Positions 34,573-44,154 of a DNA stretch of 64,000 nucleotides are shown here, in pieces (position 1 is the first letter of the stretch; every line of letters begins with the position of its first letter). Source of the DNA: Roseitranquillus sediminis. Its GTDB lineage: Bacteria > Pseudomonadota > Alphaproteobacteria > Rhodobacterales > Rhodobacteraceae. The notes under the pieces were generated by a model. The model saw only the letters and a list, made by a program, of their open reading frames with translations, did no database searches and was not told where the DNA came from. Location: assembly GCF_016918935.1 (NCBI RefSeq), contig NZ_JAFFOB010000007.1, positions 62,001-126,000 on the forward strand. Direction: 5' to 3'. Position numbers and translations under genes: made by a program.

Positions 34573-37500
34573 TCAGGCCACCAGGCTCTCGGCCGCGCGC
34601 AGGTCCACGCTCACGAGCTGGCTCACCCCCTGCTCGCCCATCGTGACGCCGAACAGGCGGTCCATCCGCGACATCGTCACCGCGTGGTGCGTGATGATGA
34701 GAAAGCGGGTGTCGGTCCGCCGGGTCATCTCGTCGAGCAGGTTGCAGAACCGCGTGACGTTCGCGTCGTCGAGCGGCGCGTCGACCTCGTCGAGAACGCA
34801 GATAGGCGCGGGGTTCGCCAGGAACACGGCGAAGATCAGGGCCAGCGCCGTCAGCGTCTGCTCTCCGCCGGACAGGAGCGAAAGCGCGCTCAGCTTCTTG
34901 CCCGGCGGCTGGCAGAGGATCTCCAGCCCCGCCTCCAGCGGGTCGTCGCTCTCCACCAGCTCCAGCCGCGCCTCCCCGCCGCCGAAGAGGTGGGTGAAGA
35001 GCGTCGCAAAGTTCTCGTTGACCTGCTCGAACGCGGTCAGCAACCGCTCGCGCCCCTCGCGGTTCAGCCCGGCGATGCCGTGGCGAAGGGCGCAGATGGC
35101 CTCCTCGAGGTCCGCCTTCTCGGACAGGAGCATGTCATGCTCCTCCCGCACGCTTCGCGCATCCTCCTCGGCGCGCAGGTTCACCGCGCCCAGCGCGTCG
35201 CGCCTGTGGCGCAGGCCCGAGATCTCGTGCTCGATCTCCGAGGCGGTGCGGGCGCCGGTCGCGGCCTCGCCCAGCCGCTCGGCAAGCGCTTCCGGCGTCG
35301 CCTCCGCCTCGTCCGCGATGCGCGCGACGGCGGCGCCTGCAGCCTCGCCGGCCGCCTCCGCCCGCGCCTGCCGCGCCGCGCGGGCCTCGCGCGCCGCGCC
35401 CGCCCTGCGCTCCGCCTCGCGCGCCGCGTTTTCCGCCGCCCGCTCGGCCGTCTCCGCGGCGGCGAGCGCATCGTCCGCCTTGCGCCGCCGCCCTTCGGCC
35501 GTCTCAACCGCCTGCCGCAGGCGCGCTTCCTCCTCCGCCAGCGCCGCCGGCGCCGCTTCCGCCGCGGCCAGTTCCGCCGCCGCCTTCTCCCGCCGCGCGC
35601 GCAGGTCCGCTAGCCTGCTCTCGGCAGTCTCCAGCCGCCGGCTCCAGGTCTCGCGGTCGGCGGCAATGCCCTTCAGCCGCCGCTCCCGCGCCTCGCCTGC
35701 CCGGCGCAGCTCGTCGTGCGCGGAGCGGCGCGTCAGCATGGCCAGCCGCACCGCCTCCACCGTGGTCTTCGCCTCGTCGATTGCCGCGCGCGCGGCGGTG
35801 AGGTCGCCGAGCCCGTGAAGCGCAGCCTCGGCCTCGGCCAACCGGCCGCGCGCCTGCTCCGCCTCGCGCGCATGGCGGACACCGGACTGCTCGGCCCCTT
35901 CCAGACGCTGCTGGGCCGAGTTCCGTTCCGCCTCCGCCCGCGACAGCGCCCGCGCGGCGGCGCTTGCCGCCTCCTCGGCGGCACGGCGCACCTCTCTGTG
36001 GCGGCGCTCGTCCCGGACCAGCGCATCGAGCCGCTCGCGCGCCGCCTCATGATCGCGCGCGGTCGTCTCCAGGGCCGCTTGCGCCTTGGCCAGCGCCGCC
36101 TCCAGTTCAGCCAGCCGGTTCGCCTGCTGCAGCCTCAACGTGGCACGCGAGGCGGCGCTCGCCGCAACCGTCCGGAGCCCGTCCCAGCGCCAGAGGTCAC
36201 CCTCGACGCTGACCAGTCGCTGCCCCGGCCGGAGCGCCGGCTGCAGTCGCGCCCCGTCGCTGCGCGCGACGAGGAACGTCCGGGTCAGGCGCCGCGTCAG
36301 CAGGGACGGCCCTTCCACCAGCTCCGCGAGCGGCCGGGCGCCCGGCGGCGCCTCCTGGGGCCCGAGATCGGGCAGCGCCGCCCAGCCCGGCCCGTCGCCC
36401 TCGGCAAGCGGTGCCTCCAGATCGTCGGCCAGCGCCGCCCCCAGCGCCGCCTCAAAGCCGGACGCAACCGATACGCTGTCGAGCAGGCGGTTGCCAGACG
36501 CCCGCTCCTGCCGGAGCAGCCGCTCCAGCGCCGCCGTCTCGGCCTCCAGCGTCTTCGCCTCGCGCGCGGCCGCCGCATGGGCCGCCCCAGCGTCCGCCTC
36601 GCGGGCCTGCACGTCCGCGCGCGCGGCGTCCGTCTCGGCCAGCGCCTCGTCGGCCGCGCCGGCCGCCTCGACCGCCGCGCCGCGCCGCGCCTCGGTCTCG
36701 TCGCACGCCGCCGCCGCCCGGCGCAGCGCCTCGCGCGCAGTCTCCTGTGCCTGCCTGGCCCCCTCGACCTCCGCCTCGGCGCGTGACACCGCTGTACGGC
36801 TCTCGGCAGCGGCGCGCTCCATGGACTGGCGCCGCGCCACAAGGACCGCCATCTTCTCCGTCATGTCCGAGAGCGCATCCTCGTGCTCGCGCAGGGTCTC
36901 CGCCGCATCCTCGGCGGCGTGCGCGGCCTCGGCCAGCTGGTCGTCGTGCCCCTCCGCCTCGTCCCGCAGTCGCCGCGCCTCGTCATCAAGCCTTTGCAGC
37001 GTGCCCGTCGCGTCGCCGTTCAGCGACTCCTCGCGCTCGACGTCCCGCTCGAGCTGCGCCGCCCGGCCGGTCAGCGTGCGGATCGCCGTCTCCGCCGCCT
37101 CGCGCCGGCTTTTGAGCGTGTCACGCTCCACGTCGAGGCGCTGCATCAGCGCGCCCGCGATTGCCGCCTCCTCGCGCAGCGGCGGCAGCGCCTCGGCCGC
37201 CTGTTCCCGCGCGGCGGCGGCGGCGCGGGCGGCGCGCTCGGCCTCGGACGCCGCGCGGAGGGCCTCGGCCAGCTCCGCCTCGGCGGCAGTCCGCTGGTCC
37301 TCGGCATCGCGCCAGCGCCGCCAGAGCAGCACGCCCTCCGCCTGCCGGAGCGCGGCGCCGATTTCGCGGTACTTCGCCGCCTGCCGCGCCTGCCGCGCCA
37401 GCGAGCCGAGTTGCGACGCGAGCTGCTCGACCACGTCATCGACCCGCGCAAGGTTCGTCTCCGCCCCGTTCAGCTTCAGCTCGGCCTCGTGCCGCCGCTG

Positions 37501-38022
37501 GTAGAGGCCGGAGATGCCCGCCGCCTCCTCCAGGATGCGGCGCCGCGCCACCGGCTTGGCGTTGATCAACTCGCTGATCTGCCCCTGCCGCACCAGCGCC
37601 GGCGAGTGCGCGCCGGTCGAGGCGTCGGCGAAGAGCATCTGAACGTCGCGCGCCCGCACGTCGCGCCCGTTGGCCTTGTACGCCGAGCCGGCGTCCCGCG
37701 TGATCCGCCGCACGACCTCCAGCACGTCGCTGTCGTTGAAGCCTTGCGGCGCGCGTCGCTCGGAATTGTCGACGAGCAGCGCGACCTCGGCGAAATTGCG
37801 CGCGGGCCGCGTGGCGGCGCCGGCGAAGATCACGTCCTCCATCCCGCCGCCGCGCATCGCTGTCGGGCGGTTCTCGCCCATTACCCACCGCAGCGCCTCG
37901 AGCAGGTTCGATTTGCCGCAGCCGTTCGGGCCGACGACGCCGGTCAGCCCCTCGGCGATCGTCAAATCTGTGGGGTCGACGAAGCTCTTGAAGCCCGTCA
38001 GACGAAGGCGGTTGAAACGCAT
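34573..38022 (-). CDS. smc: Chromosome segregation SMC ATPase
   Basis: The 1149-residue protein is a full-length SMC. The N-terminal head MRFNRLRLTGFKSFVDPTD carries Walker A (GPNGCGKSN). Two long coiled coils very rich in Ala, Glu and Arg flank a hinge near the centre. The C-terminal head has the signature LSLLSGGEQTLTALAL and Walker B (ICVLDEVDAPLD). It organises and condenses the chromosome with ScpA/ScpB, which are not in this window. The frame is open another 244 codons upstream, but the family start is unmistakable at 38022. Large antisense open frames across it are composition shadows. Confidence 0.97.
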   Translation of the reverse strand: MRFNRLRLTGFKSFVDPTDLTIAEGLTGVVGPNGCGKSNLLEALRWVMGENRPTAMRGGGMEDVIFAGAATRPARNFAEVALLVDNSERRAPQGFNDSDVLEVVRRITRDAGSAYKANGRDVRARDVQMLFADASTGAHSPALVRQGQISELINAKPVARRRILEEAAGISGLYQRRHEAELKLNGAETNLARVDDVVEQLASQLGSLARQARQAAKYREIGAALRQAEGVLLWRRWRDAEDQRTAAEAELAEALRAASEAERAARAAAAAREQAAEALPPLREEAAIAGALMQRLDVERDTLKSRREAAETAIRTLTGRAAQLERDVEREESLNGDATGTLQRLDDEARRLRDEAEGHDDQLAEAAHAAEDAAETLREHEDALSDMTEKMAVLVARRQSMERAAAESRTAVSRAEAEVEGARQAQETAREALRRAAAACDETEARRGAAVEAAGAADEALAETDAARADVQAREADAGAAHAAAAREAKTLEAETAALERLLRQERASGNRLLDSVSVASGFEAALGAALADDLEAPLAEGDGPGWAALPDLGPQEAPPGARPLAELVEGPSLLTRRLTRTFLVARSDGARLQPALRPGQRLVSVEGDLWRWDGLRTVAASAASRATLRLQQANRLAELEAALAKAQAALETTARDHEAARERLDALVRDERRHREVRRAAEEAASAAARALSRAEAERNSAQQRLEGAEQSGVRHAREAEQARGRLAEAEAALHGLGDLTAARAAIDEAKTTVEAVRLAMLTRRSAHDELRRAGEARERRLKGIAADRETWSRRLETAESRLADLRARREKAAAELAAAEAAPAALAEEEARLRQAVETAEGRRRKADDALAAAETAERAAENAAREAERRAGAAREARAARQARAEAAGEAAGAAVARIADEAEATPEALAERLGEAATGARTASEIEHEISGLRHRRDALGAVNLRAEEDARSVREEHDMLLSEKADLEEAICALRHGIAGLNREGRERLLTAFEQVNENFATLFTHLFGGGEARLELVESDDPLEAGLEILCQPPGKKLSALSLLSGGEQTLTALALIFAVFLANPAPICVLDEVDAPLDDANVTRFCNLLDEMTRRTDTRFLIITHHAVTMSRMDRLFGVTMGEQGVSQLVSVDLRAAESLVA

Positions 38023-38173
38023 GGACTGCCCGTTCCTCGTGCGTTTTTTCTTTTCAGCCTCGTTCACGCGCGGGGCGCTTGTCAAGATCGGGTGTCGGAC
38101 CCGACATGTTGGCCCGAGATATGGGCGTGGATGGCGGATGACGCGGCGGACGGCGTGACCTAAGACTCGCGTC

Positions 38174-38536
38174 ATGGTCGCCGGGCTCGCCATCCTCCTC
38201 AGCTTCCAGCTCGCAGGCGAAATTGCGTCGCGTGCGCTGGGCCTGCCGGTCCCGGGGCCGGTGCTGGGCCTCGGCCTGCTGCTGGCCGCACTGGCGCTGC
38301 TGCCGGATCTGGCGGAGCGGGTGGCGCCGACGGCGCGCGTCCTGCTCGCCAACCTGTCGCTGCTCTTCGTGCCGGCCGGCGTGGGCGTCGTGGGCCACCT
38401 CGACCGGCTGGGCGAGGACGGCGTGGCGATCTTCGCGGCGATCCTCGTCAGCACCGTGCTTGCGCTGCTCGTCGCGGTCGGCACGTTTCTCGCCGTCCGC
38501 CGCCTCGTCGGTGCCGAGGATGGTGAGAGCCAATGA
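38174..38536 (+). CDS. lrgA: CidA/LrgA family membrane protein
   Basis: The 120-residue hydrophobic protein has four predicted membrane spans and the family's PVPGPVLGLGLLL and LLFVPAGVGVVGHL segments. CidA/LrgA proteins are holin-like partners of LrgB; in bacteria and plants the pair is linked to murein-hydrolase control or to export of glycolate and pyruvate. The stop overlaps the lrgB start by four bases, so both are made together. The ribosome site is weak. Confidence 0.9.
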   Translation: MVAGLAILLSFQLAGEIASRALGLPVPGPVLGLGLLLAALALLPDLAERVAPTARVLLANLSLLFVPAGVGVVGHLDRLGEDGVAIFAAILVSTVLALLVAVGTFLAVRRLVGAEDGESQ

Positions 38537-39246
38537 ACGACATCACGGGGCTCTGGAGCTATCTCTCGCAAGAGCCACTGCTGTGGCTGACTGCGACCAT
38601 CCTCGCCTACCTCGCGGGCGACGCGGCGTTCCGCGCCGCGGGACGGCGGCCGCTGGTCAATCCGGTCCTGGTGGCGGTGGTGATCCTGGCGCTGCTCCTC
38701 TGGATCAGCCGCACGCCCTATCAAACCTACTTCAAGGGTGCGCAGTTCGTCCACTTCATGCTCGGGCCGGCGACGGTTGCGCTGGCCGTGCCGCTCTGGA
38801 CCAACGCGGCGCGGGTCCGGCGGACGCTCCTGCCCATCGCCGCGGCGCTTGTCGCCGGCTCGCTGACGGCAATACTGAGCGCGCTGGGCGTGGCGGCGGC
38901 GCTCGGGGTGCGGGGCGAGGCGCTTCTGTCACTCGCGCCAAAGTCGGCCACCGCGCCGGTGGCCCTCGGAATATCGGAGCAGATCGGCGGCTCGCCGACG
39001 CTGACCGCGGTGCTCGTCATCCTGACCGGCATCACCGGCGCCATCGTGGTGACGCCGCTGATGGACGCCCTCCGCGTCCGCGACTGGCGCGCGCGCGGCT
39101 TCGCCGTGGGCGTGGCGAGCCACGGGATCGGCACCGCCCGCGCCTTTCAGGTGAATGAGACGGCCGGTGCGTTCGCGGGCATCGGCATGGGTCTCAACGC
39201 GCTCCTGACGGCGATCCTCGTCCCACTCATCGCCGGCTGGCTCTAG
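38533..39246 (+). CDS. lrgB: LrgB/CidB family membrane protein
   Basis: The 237-residue protein has about eight membrane spans and the conserved LAPKSATAPVALGISEQIGG and ASHGIGTARAFQVNE segments of LrgB. It is the expected partner of the LrgA-like protein upstream. It may act in export of small organic acids or in autolysis control; which one is not decided by the sequence. It is convergent with the TPP-enzyme gene with a three-base gap. Confidence 0.92.
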   Translation: MNDITGLWSYLSQEPLLWLTATILAYLAGDAAFRAAGRRPLVNPVLVAVVILALLLWISRTPYQTYFKGAQFVHFMLGPATVALAVPLWTNAARVRRTLLPIAAALVAGSLTAILSALGVAAALGVRGEALLSLAPKSATAPVALGISEQIGGSPTLTAVLVILTGITGAIVVTPLMDALRVRDWRARGFAVGVASHGIGTARAFQVNETAGAFAGIGMGLNALLTAILVPLIAGWL

Positions 39247-39249
39247 CCG

Positions 39250-40872
39250 TCAGGCCGGCAGGTCGGCACCTGTCGACAGCGTGCGCGGGTCGAGCCGCAG
39301 GTGCAGGATCGCCGGACGTTCCGCCGCCAGCGCCCGGTCGAGCGCGGCGGGGAAGTCCGCATCCCGCTGCACCGTCTCGCCGTGGCCGCCATGGGCGCGG
39401 GCCAGCGCGGCGAAGTCGGGGTTGATGAGGTCGGTGCCGGAAACGCGGCCGGGATAGGCCCGCTCCTGGTGCATCCGGATCGTGCCGTAGCGGCCGTTGT
39501 CGCAGACCAGGACCACCACGTTCGCGCCATGCTGCACGGCGGTGGCGAATTCGTTGCCGGTCATCTGGAAGCAGCCGTCGCCGGCGAGACAGACCACCGG
39601 CACCTCCGGCCGCTCCAGCTTGGCGGCGATGGCGGCGGGCAGGCCGTAGCCCATGCTGCCGCTCGTCGGGGAGACCTGCGTGCCATAGCGCCGCCAGCGG
39701 AAGTAGCGGTGCAGCCACGCCGCGTAGTTACCCGCGCCGTTCGTCACGATCGCCTCGGTCGGCAGGCGCTCGGCCAGCCGCGCTACGACCTCCTCCATCC
39801 GAAGGGCGCCGGGCGTGCGGCGCTGGCTCTGCCACGCATCGTAGTCCGCCCGCGCCTGCTCCATCGACCCGTCGCTTCGCGGGCGCGGCTCGGGTGCGGC
39901 CAGCGCCGCCACCGCGTCGGGCGCGCGGGCGGTGATCGTCAACGCCGTGCGGTAGACGGTGCCGGGCAGGTCCGGCGCAGGGTGGACATGGACGATGGCC
40001 GGCGGCTCCGCAGGACGGATCGTCTCGTAGCCGGCGGTCACGATGTCGCCGAGGCGCGTCCCAAGCGCCAGCACCAGGTCGGCCTCCGCCAGCCGCCGAA
40101 CCAGCGCCGGGTTGGCGCCGACACCAAGGTCACCGGCATAGGCGGGCGAGGTATTGTCGATTCGGTCCTGCCGCCGAAAGGCCACCGCGACCGGCACGCG
40201 CCAGCCCTCGGCAAAGCGGGCGAGATCGTCCGCCGCCCGCTGCGACCATTCGGGGCCGCCGGCGACGATCAGCGGCCGCTCGGCCCGCGCCAGCATCTCC
40301 AGCGCCTCGTCCACCGCCGCCGGGTCAACCGCCTGCCGCGCCGTCCCCGTCGGAGGCAAGTCCGGCACATCGGCCTCGGCCGACAACACGTCCTCGGGCA
40401 GCGCCAGCACCACCGGCCCCGGACGCCCCGACTGCGCGACGTGGAAAGCGCGCATGACGTATTCCGGCAGGCGCTCCGTCTCGTCCACCTCGGCCACCCA
40501 CTTGGAGAGGCCGCCGAAGACGGCGCGGTAGTCGAGCTCCTGGAACGCTTCGCGGTCGCGGTGGCCGCGGGCGATTTGGCCCACGAAGAGGATCATCGGC
40601 GTCGAGTCCTGCCGCGCCACGTGCACGCCCGCCGCCGCGTTCGTCGCCCCCGGCCCACGGGTGACGAAGGCGACGCCGGGCCGCCCGGTCAGCTTGCCAG
40701 TCGCGTCCGCCGCCATCGCCGCCGCTCCCTCGTGACGGCAGACGACGTTCTGAACGCCGGTGTCGTGGAAGCCGTCGAGGGCCGCGAGGAAGCTCTCGCC
40801 CGGAATCGAGAACACGCGCCGGACCCCGTGCAGGGCCAGCGCATCGGCGAGTATCCGGCCACCGTGCCTCAT
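39250..40872 (-). CDS. Thiamine-pyrophosphate-dependent acetolactate-synthase-like enzyme
   Basis: The 540-residue enzyme has the three TPP-enzyme domains. The N-terminal pyrimidine-binding domain holds the catalytic glutamate in CRHEGAAAMAA and FVTRGPGATNA. The central domain is intact, and the C-terminal domain has the TPP-binding CLAGDGCFQMTGNEF...VCDN motif. It resembles IlvB-type acetolactate synthase but stands alone, without a regulatory subunit, so biosynthesis of branched-chain amino acids is unlikely. Its start overlaps the uronate dehydrogenase stop by four bases (ATGA), tying it to sugar-acid metabolism. The reaction is not known. Confidence 0.85.
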   Translation of the reverse strand: MRHGGRILADALALHGVRRVFSIPGESFLAALDGFHDTGVQNVVCRHEGAAAMAADATGKLTGRPGVAFVTRGPGATNAAAGVHVARQDSTPMILFVGQIARGHRDREAFQELDYRAVFGGLSKWVAEVDETERLPEYVMRAFHVAQSGRPGPVVLALPEDVLSAEADVPDLPPTGTARQAVDPAAVDEALEMLARAERPLIVAGGPEWSQRAADDLARFAEGWRVPVAVAFRRQDRIDNTSPAYAGDLGVGANPALVRRLAEADLVLALGTRLGDIVTAGYETIRPAEPPAIVHVHPAPDLPGTVYRTALTITARAPDAVAALAAPEPRPRSDGSMEQARADYDAWQSQRRTPGALRMEEVVARLAERLPTEAIVTNGAGNYAAWLHRYFRWRRYGTQVSPTSGSMGYGLPAAIAAKLERPEVPVVCLAGDGCFQMTGNEFATAVQHGANVVVLVCDNGRYGTIRMHQERAYPGRVSGTDLINPDFAALARAHGGHGETVQRDADFPAALDRALAAERPAILHLRLDPRTLSTGADLPA

Positions 40873-41684
40873 CGCGCGGACCAGAGGGCGCGGTCGAGGT
40901 CGCCGTCGAACTCCTCGGCGGCGAACATGCCGCCCTGGAACGCGTCGGCCACGGGGTCTCGCTCGGTCTCCTCCGCAAGGCTTCGCGGCGACTCGTAATC
41001 CTCGGCCGCGTGCTTCGGGCGGTACCCGAGGCGGAAGGCCGGCTCGTTGTCCCAGAAGTTGCGCGTGTTGTGCGACGCGCCGAACACTATCTGGTTGTGG
41101 ATGTCGGGATGCTCCAGCCCGATCGTGCAGAGCTGGAAGAAGTCCTCCGGGTGCAGCCAGATCTGCTGCAGCCGCGCGTCCACGGGTTCGGGCACGCACT
41201 GACCGATGCGGACTGAAAGGGTACGGATGCCGAACTTGTCGGCGTAGAACGAGGCCAGCCCCTCGCCGAAAACCTTGCTCAGCCCATAGCGCGTGTCGGG
41301 CCGGGTCGGATCGTCCGGCCCAATGCGGCGGTGGCGGGGATAGAAGCCGATGGCGTGGATCGAGGAGGCGAAGACCACGCGGTTGACCCCCGCCCCGCGC
41401 GCCGCCTCGTAGAAGGTGTAGAGGCCGTCGATGTTGGACTTCAGCACCGTCTGCCAGTCATCCTCGACCGACTGGCCGCCCAGGTGGATGATGCCGTCCA
41501 CCCCCTCCATCGCGGCGTCGAGCGCGGCGCGATCGGTGAGGTCGGCGGGGCGCGAGCTTTCGCCCTCCTGCAGGTCCTCGACCTCGCTCCGCGAACTCAA
41601 CACCACGTCCCCGTAGCGCTCGCGCAGCATCGGGCGGATGAAGCCCGCCACCTCTCCGGTCGCGCCGGTCATCAGGACTTTCAT
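40869..41684 (-). CDS. udh: Uronate dehydrogenase (NAD-dependent epimerase/dehydratase family)
   Basis: The 271-residue protein has a Rossmann start MTGATGEVAGFI, IHLGGQSVEDDW and the Tyr133-x3-Lys137 pair in TRYGLSKVFGE. These are the marks of uronate dehydrogenase, which oxidises glucuronate or galacturonate to the aldarolactone with NAD. The ATG at 41684 fits the family N-terminus. It is the first gene of a pair with a TPP-dependent enzyme, which suggests a uronate or aldarate breakdown branch. Confidence 0.85.
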   Translation of the reverse strand: MKVLMTGATGEVAGFIRPMLRERYGDVVLSSRSEVEDLQEGESSRPADLTDRAALDAAMEGVDGIIHLGGQSVEDDWQTVLKSNIDGLYTFYEAARGAGVNRVVFASSIHAIGFYPRHRRIGPDDPTRPDTRYGLSKVFGEGLASFYADKFGIRTLSVRIGQCVPEPVDARLQQIWLHPEDFFQLCTIGLEHPDIHNQIVFGASHNTRNFWDNEPAFRLGYRPKHAAEDYESPRSLAEETERDPVADAFQGGMFAAEEFDGDLDRALWSAR

Positions 41685-41764
41685 GTCGCCTCCCTCCTGT
41701 CGCCCCGGCATGGTTCGCACCCGGGTTCGCAGACGTAAAGGTCGAGCGGCGGCACGGTTCCGGT

Positions 41765-42418
41765 TCAGCCGGCGCGCGCGTCGGAGCCGATCCGCACCAC
41801 CGGACCGCTCGCGGCCGCGGCGTCGTCGGCGTCGTGCGTGACCATGAGGACCGGCAGGCCTCGCGCCCGCGCTCGCTCGATGACGAGGCCGCGGACCTGC
41901 GCGCGCAGCTCGGCGTCGAGGCCGGAGAAAGGCTCGTCGAGGAGGAGCGCCCGGGGCTGCGACAGGAGCGTGCGCATCAGCGCCACGCGCGCCTTCTGTC
42001 CGCCCGACAGGGTCGCGGGATCGCGCGGTCCGTAGCCCGCGAGGCCGAACTCGTCGAGCGCCGCCTCCACCGCCGCCGCGCGCTCGGCGCCTCGCGGCGG
42101 CCGGGCGAGGCCGAATGCGAGGTTCTGCGCGACGCTGAGGTGGGGAAAGAGCAGGTCGTCCTGGAAGAGGATCCCGACATGCCGCCGCTCGGGCGGCAGC
42201 GCCGTCAGGTCGCGCCCGTCGAGCAGCACCCGCCCCTCCAGCCGGAACTCCGGCGGCAGCACGCCCACGATGGCGGCGAGGAGCGTCGACTTGCCCGATC
42301 CCGACGGTCCCATCACCGACAGCACCTCGCCCGGCGCCACGATAAGGTCGAGCCGCAGCATCGGTCCGCCGGCGCCGAGGATCGCCAGCCGGTCGAGCCG
42401 CAGCCCCGCCTCAGCCAT
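41765..42418 (-). CDS. ABC transporter ATP-binding protein (YnjD-like)
   Basis: The 217-residue ATPase has Walker A GPSGSGKST, Q-loop LFQDDLLFPHL, signature LSGGQKARVALMRTLL, Walker B RALLLDEPFSGLD and the H-loop MVTHDADD. It is short, like E. coli YnjD and ThiQ. It ends a minus-strand operon of CDP-alcohol phosphatidyltransferase, binding protein and double permease. Its start overlaps the permease stop by eight bases. The transported solute is unknown. Confidence 0.9.
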   Translation of the reverse strand: MAEAGLRLDRLAILGAGGPMLRLDLIVAPGEVLSVMGPSGSGKSTLLAAIVGVLPPEFRLEGRVLLDGRDLTALPPERRHVGILFQDDLLFPHLSVAQNLAFGLARPPRGAERAAAVEAALDEFGLAGYGPRDPATLSGGQKARVALMRTLLSQPRALLLDEPFSGLDAELRAQVRGLVIERARARGLPVLMVTHDADDAAAASGPVVRIGSDARAG

Positions 42419-44150
42419 GCCGCAGCCCCCGCCGCTGCGCGAAGACGAGCCGCGGCACCGCGAGCGCCAGCGCGAAGGGCAGAAGCGCCGCCGCGGTCTG
42501 CGCCAGCGCATAGGCGCCGATCGCGCGCCGGTCGCCGCCGGAGGCGAGCGCCACCGCCTCGGTCGTCAGGCTCTGCACCCGGCCGCCGCCGATCAGGAGC
42601 GTCGGGAGGTACTGCCCCACAGACACGGCGAAGCCCACCGCGGCGGCGGTCAGCACCGGAGCGAGCAGCATCGGCAGCCGCACTGCCCAGAGCACCCGGT
42701 CGGGACCCGCGCCCAGGGCATGGGCGACGGTGCCGTGACGCGAGTCCCAAGCCCGGAACGGATCGCCGAGCGAGAGGAAGACGTAGGGCAGCACGAAGAC
42801 CACGTGCGCCGCGATCACTGCGTCAAGGCCGGTGCTTGCGCCCGCCTGCAGCATCAGCATCTGGAGCCCCGGCAGGAAGGCGACCTGCGGCACCAGTAGT
42901 GGCAGGTAGAGCAGCCACATCGCCCGGCGCGTCATCCTGAGGCCGTAGCGGTGCTCGGCCTCGAGGCAGCCGATGGTGAGCACCAGCGCCGCCAGAGTCG
43001 CGACGGCGGCGATGATCCCCGTCTCCGCCGCGGTCTCGGCCAGGGCCGGCGCGAACCTCTGCCATGTGCGCAGGGTCAGGCCCTCCGGCAGCGCATCGGG
43101 ATAGGTCCAGAACCCCGCGACCGACCAGAGCGCCAGGCCGGCGAGGCCCAGCAGCACGGCCGCGCCCGAGCCCGCGGCCATCGCCACCGCGATCGGGCGC
43201 ACCAGTCGCATCGACGTGCCGCGGCGCCCGCTCCACACCCAGCGGCGGCCCAGGGCCGCGACTGCGAGTTCGCCCAGTCGCCAGAGGCCCAGCGCGCCGA
43301 CGACCAGCGCCAGCTGCAGGACCGCGCCCGCCGCCGCGCGGAGCCGCAGTGCGAGGTCCGGGTCGCCGATCCAGCGCACGACTTGGACTGAGAGCGTCGG
43401 CGGCGTGTTCGGCCCAAGTATCACCGCGACGTCAACCACCGTCATCGAGAAGGCCAACACCACGTAGACGGGCAGCCGGATCTGCGCGTAGACGCGCGGC
43501 AGGACGACCTGGAGCCAAGCGGTCTCGCGCCCGTAGCCAAGCGATTGCGCGACGAGTACGCTGCGTCGCGCCTCGACCTGCCCGAGCGCGGCGATGGTCA
43601 TCAGCATGAGAAACGGGACCTCCTTGGCAATGAGGCCCGCGATCAGCGCCAGCCCAGCGGGGTCCTGCACGATTAGCAGGTCGGGCGGCCGCTCCCATCG
43701 GGTGAGCCAGGGCGAGAGAACGCGGGCGACCCAGCCGGAGGGGGCGATCAGGAAGGCGATCCCAAACGCCGCCGCCGCGTGCGGCACCGAGAGGAGTGGG
43801 GACAGCAGGCGCTCGACGACGGCGAAGGTGCGGGTCCCCTGCCAGCAGGCCGCGATCATCGTTACGATCGCAAGCGACGCCGCCGTGGCGGCGAGGCCGG
43901 TCCAGAGGCTGAGCAGCGTCGCGCGCGGCAGGCCCGGCCAGCCGAGGAGGTCGCGGAACGCGCCGAGGCCCGGCTCGACGAGGCCTGCGGCGGGCAGAAT
44001 GCCAAAGGCGGGCGCGAGCGTCCCCAAGAGACCCGCCGCGACAGGCCCGAGCATCACTGCGAGCGTCATGGCCGGCAGGAGGTGCAGCCCCCGCCGGCCG
44101 CGGCGCGGGCGCACCCGCAGCGCAGCGCCGGGCCGGGTGGCCTCCGTCAT
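42411..44150 (-). CDS. ABC transporter permease with two fused membrane domains (YnjC-like)
   Basis: The 579-residue protein has about twelve membrane spans in two halves, each with a BPD_transp_1 loop: QSLGYGRETAWLQVVLPRVYAQI in outline (landmarks QSLGYGRETAW and VVLPRVYAQ) and AHALGAGPDRVLWAVRLP. Such fused double permeases occur in the thiamine/iron/polyamine-like group and in E. coli YnjC. It lies between the YnjB-like binding protein and the YnjD-like ATPase. Nothing suggests a frameshift. Confidence 0.9.
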   Translation of the reverse strand: MTEATRPGAALRVRPRRGRRGLHLLPAMTLAVMLGPVAAGLLGTLAPAFGILPAAGLVEPGLGAFRDLLGWPGLPRATLLSLWTGLAATAASLAIVTMIAACWQGTRTFAVVERLLSPLLSVPHAAAAFGIAFLIAPSGWVARVLSPWLTRWERPPDLLIVQDPAGLALIAGLIAKEVPFLMLMTIAALGQVEARRSVLVAQSLGYGRETAWLQVVLPRVYAQIRLPVYVVLAFSMTVVDVAVILGPNTPPTLSVQVVRWIGDPDLALRLRAAAGAVLQLALVVGALGLWRLGELAVAALGRRWVWSGRRGTSMRLVRPIAVAMAAGSGAAVLLGLAGLALWSVAGFWTYPDALPEGLTLRTWQRFAPALAETAAETGIIAAVATLAALVLTIGCLEAEHRYGLRMTRRAMWLLYLPLLVPQVAFLPGLQMLMLQAGASTGLDAVIAAHVVFVLPYVFLSLGDPFRAWDSRHGTVAHALGAGPDRVLWAVRLPMLLAPVLTAAAVGFAVSVGQYLPTLLIGGGRVQSLTTEAVALASGGDRRAIGAYALAQTAAALLPFALALAVPRLVFAQRRGLRHG

Positions 44151-44154
44151 CGCT

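Noticed and set aside
35716-38163. Long plus-strand open frames antisense to smc
   Set aside because: They are rich in Arg, Ala and Ser with no domain and arise from the GC-rich coiled-coil codons of smc.
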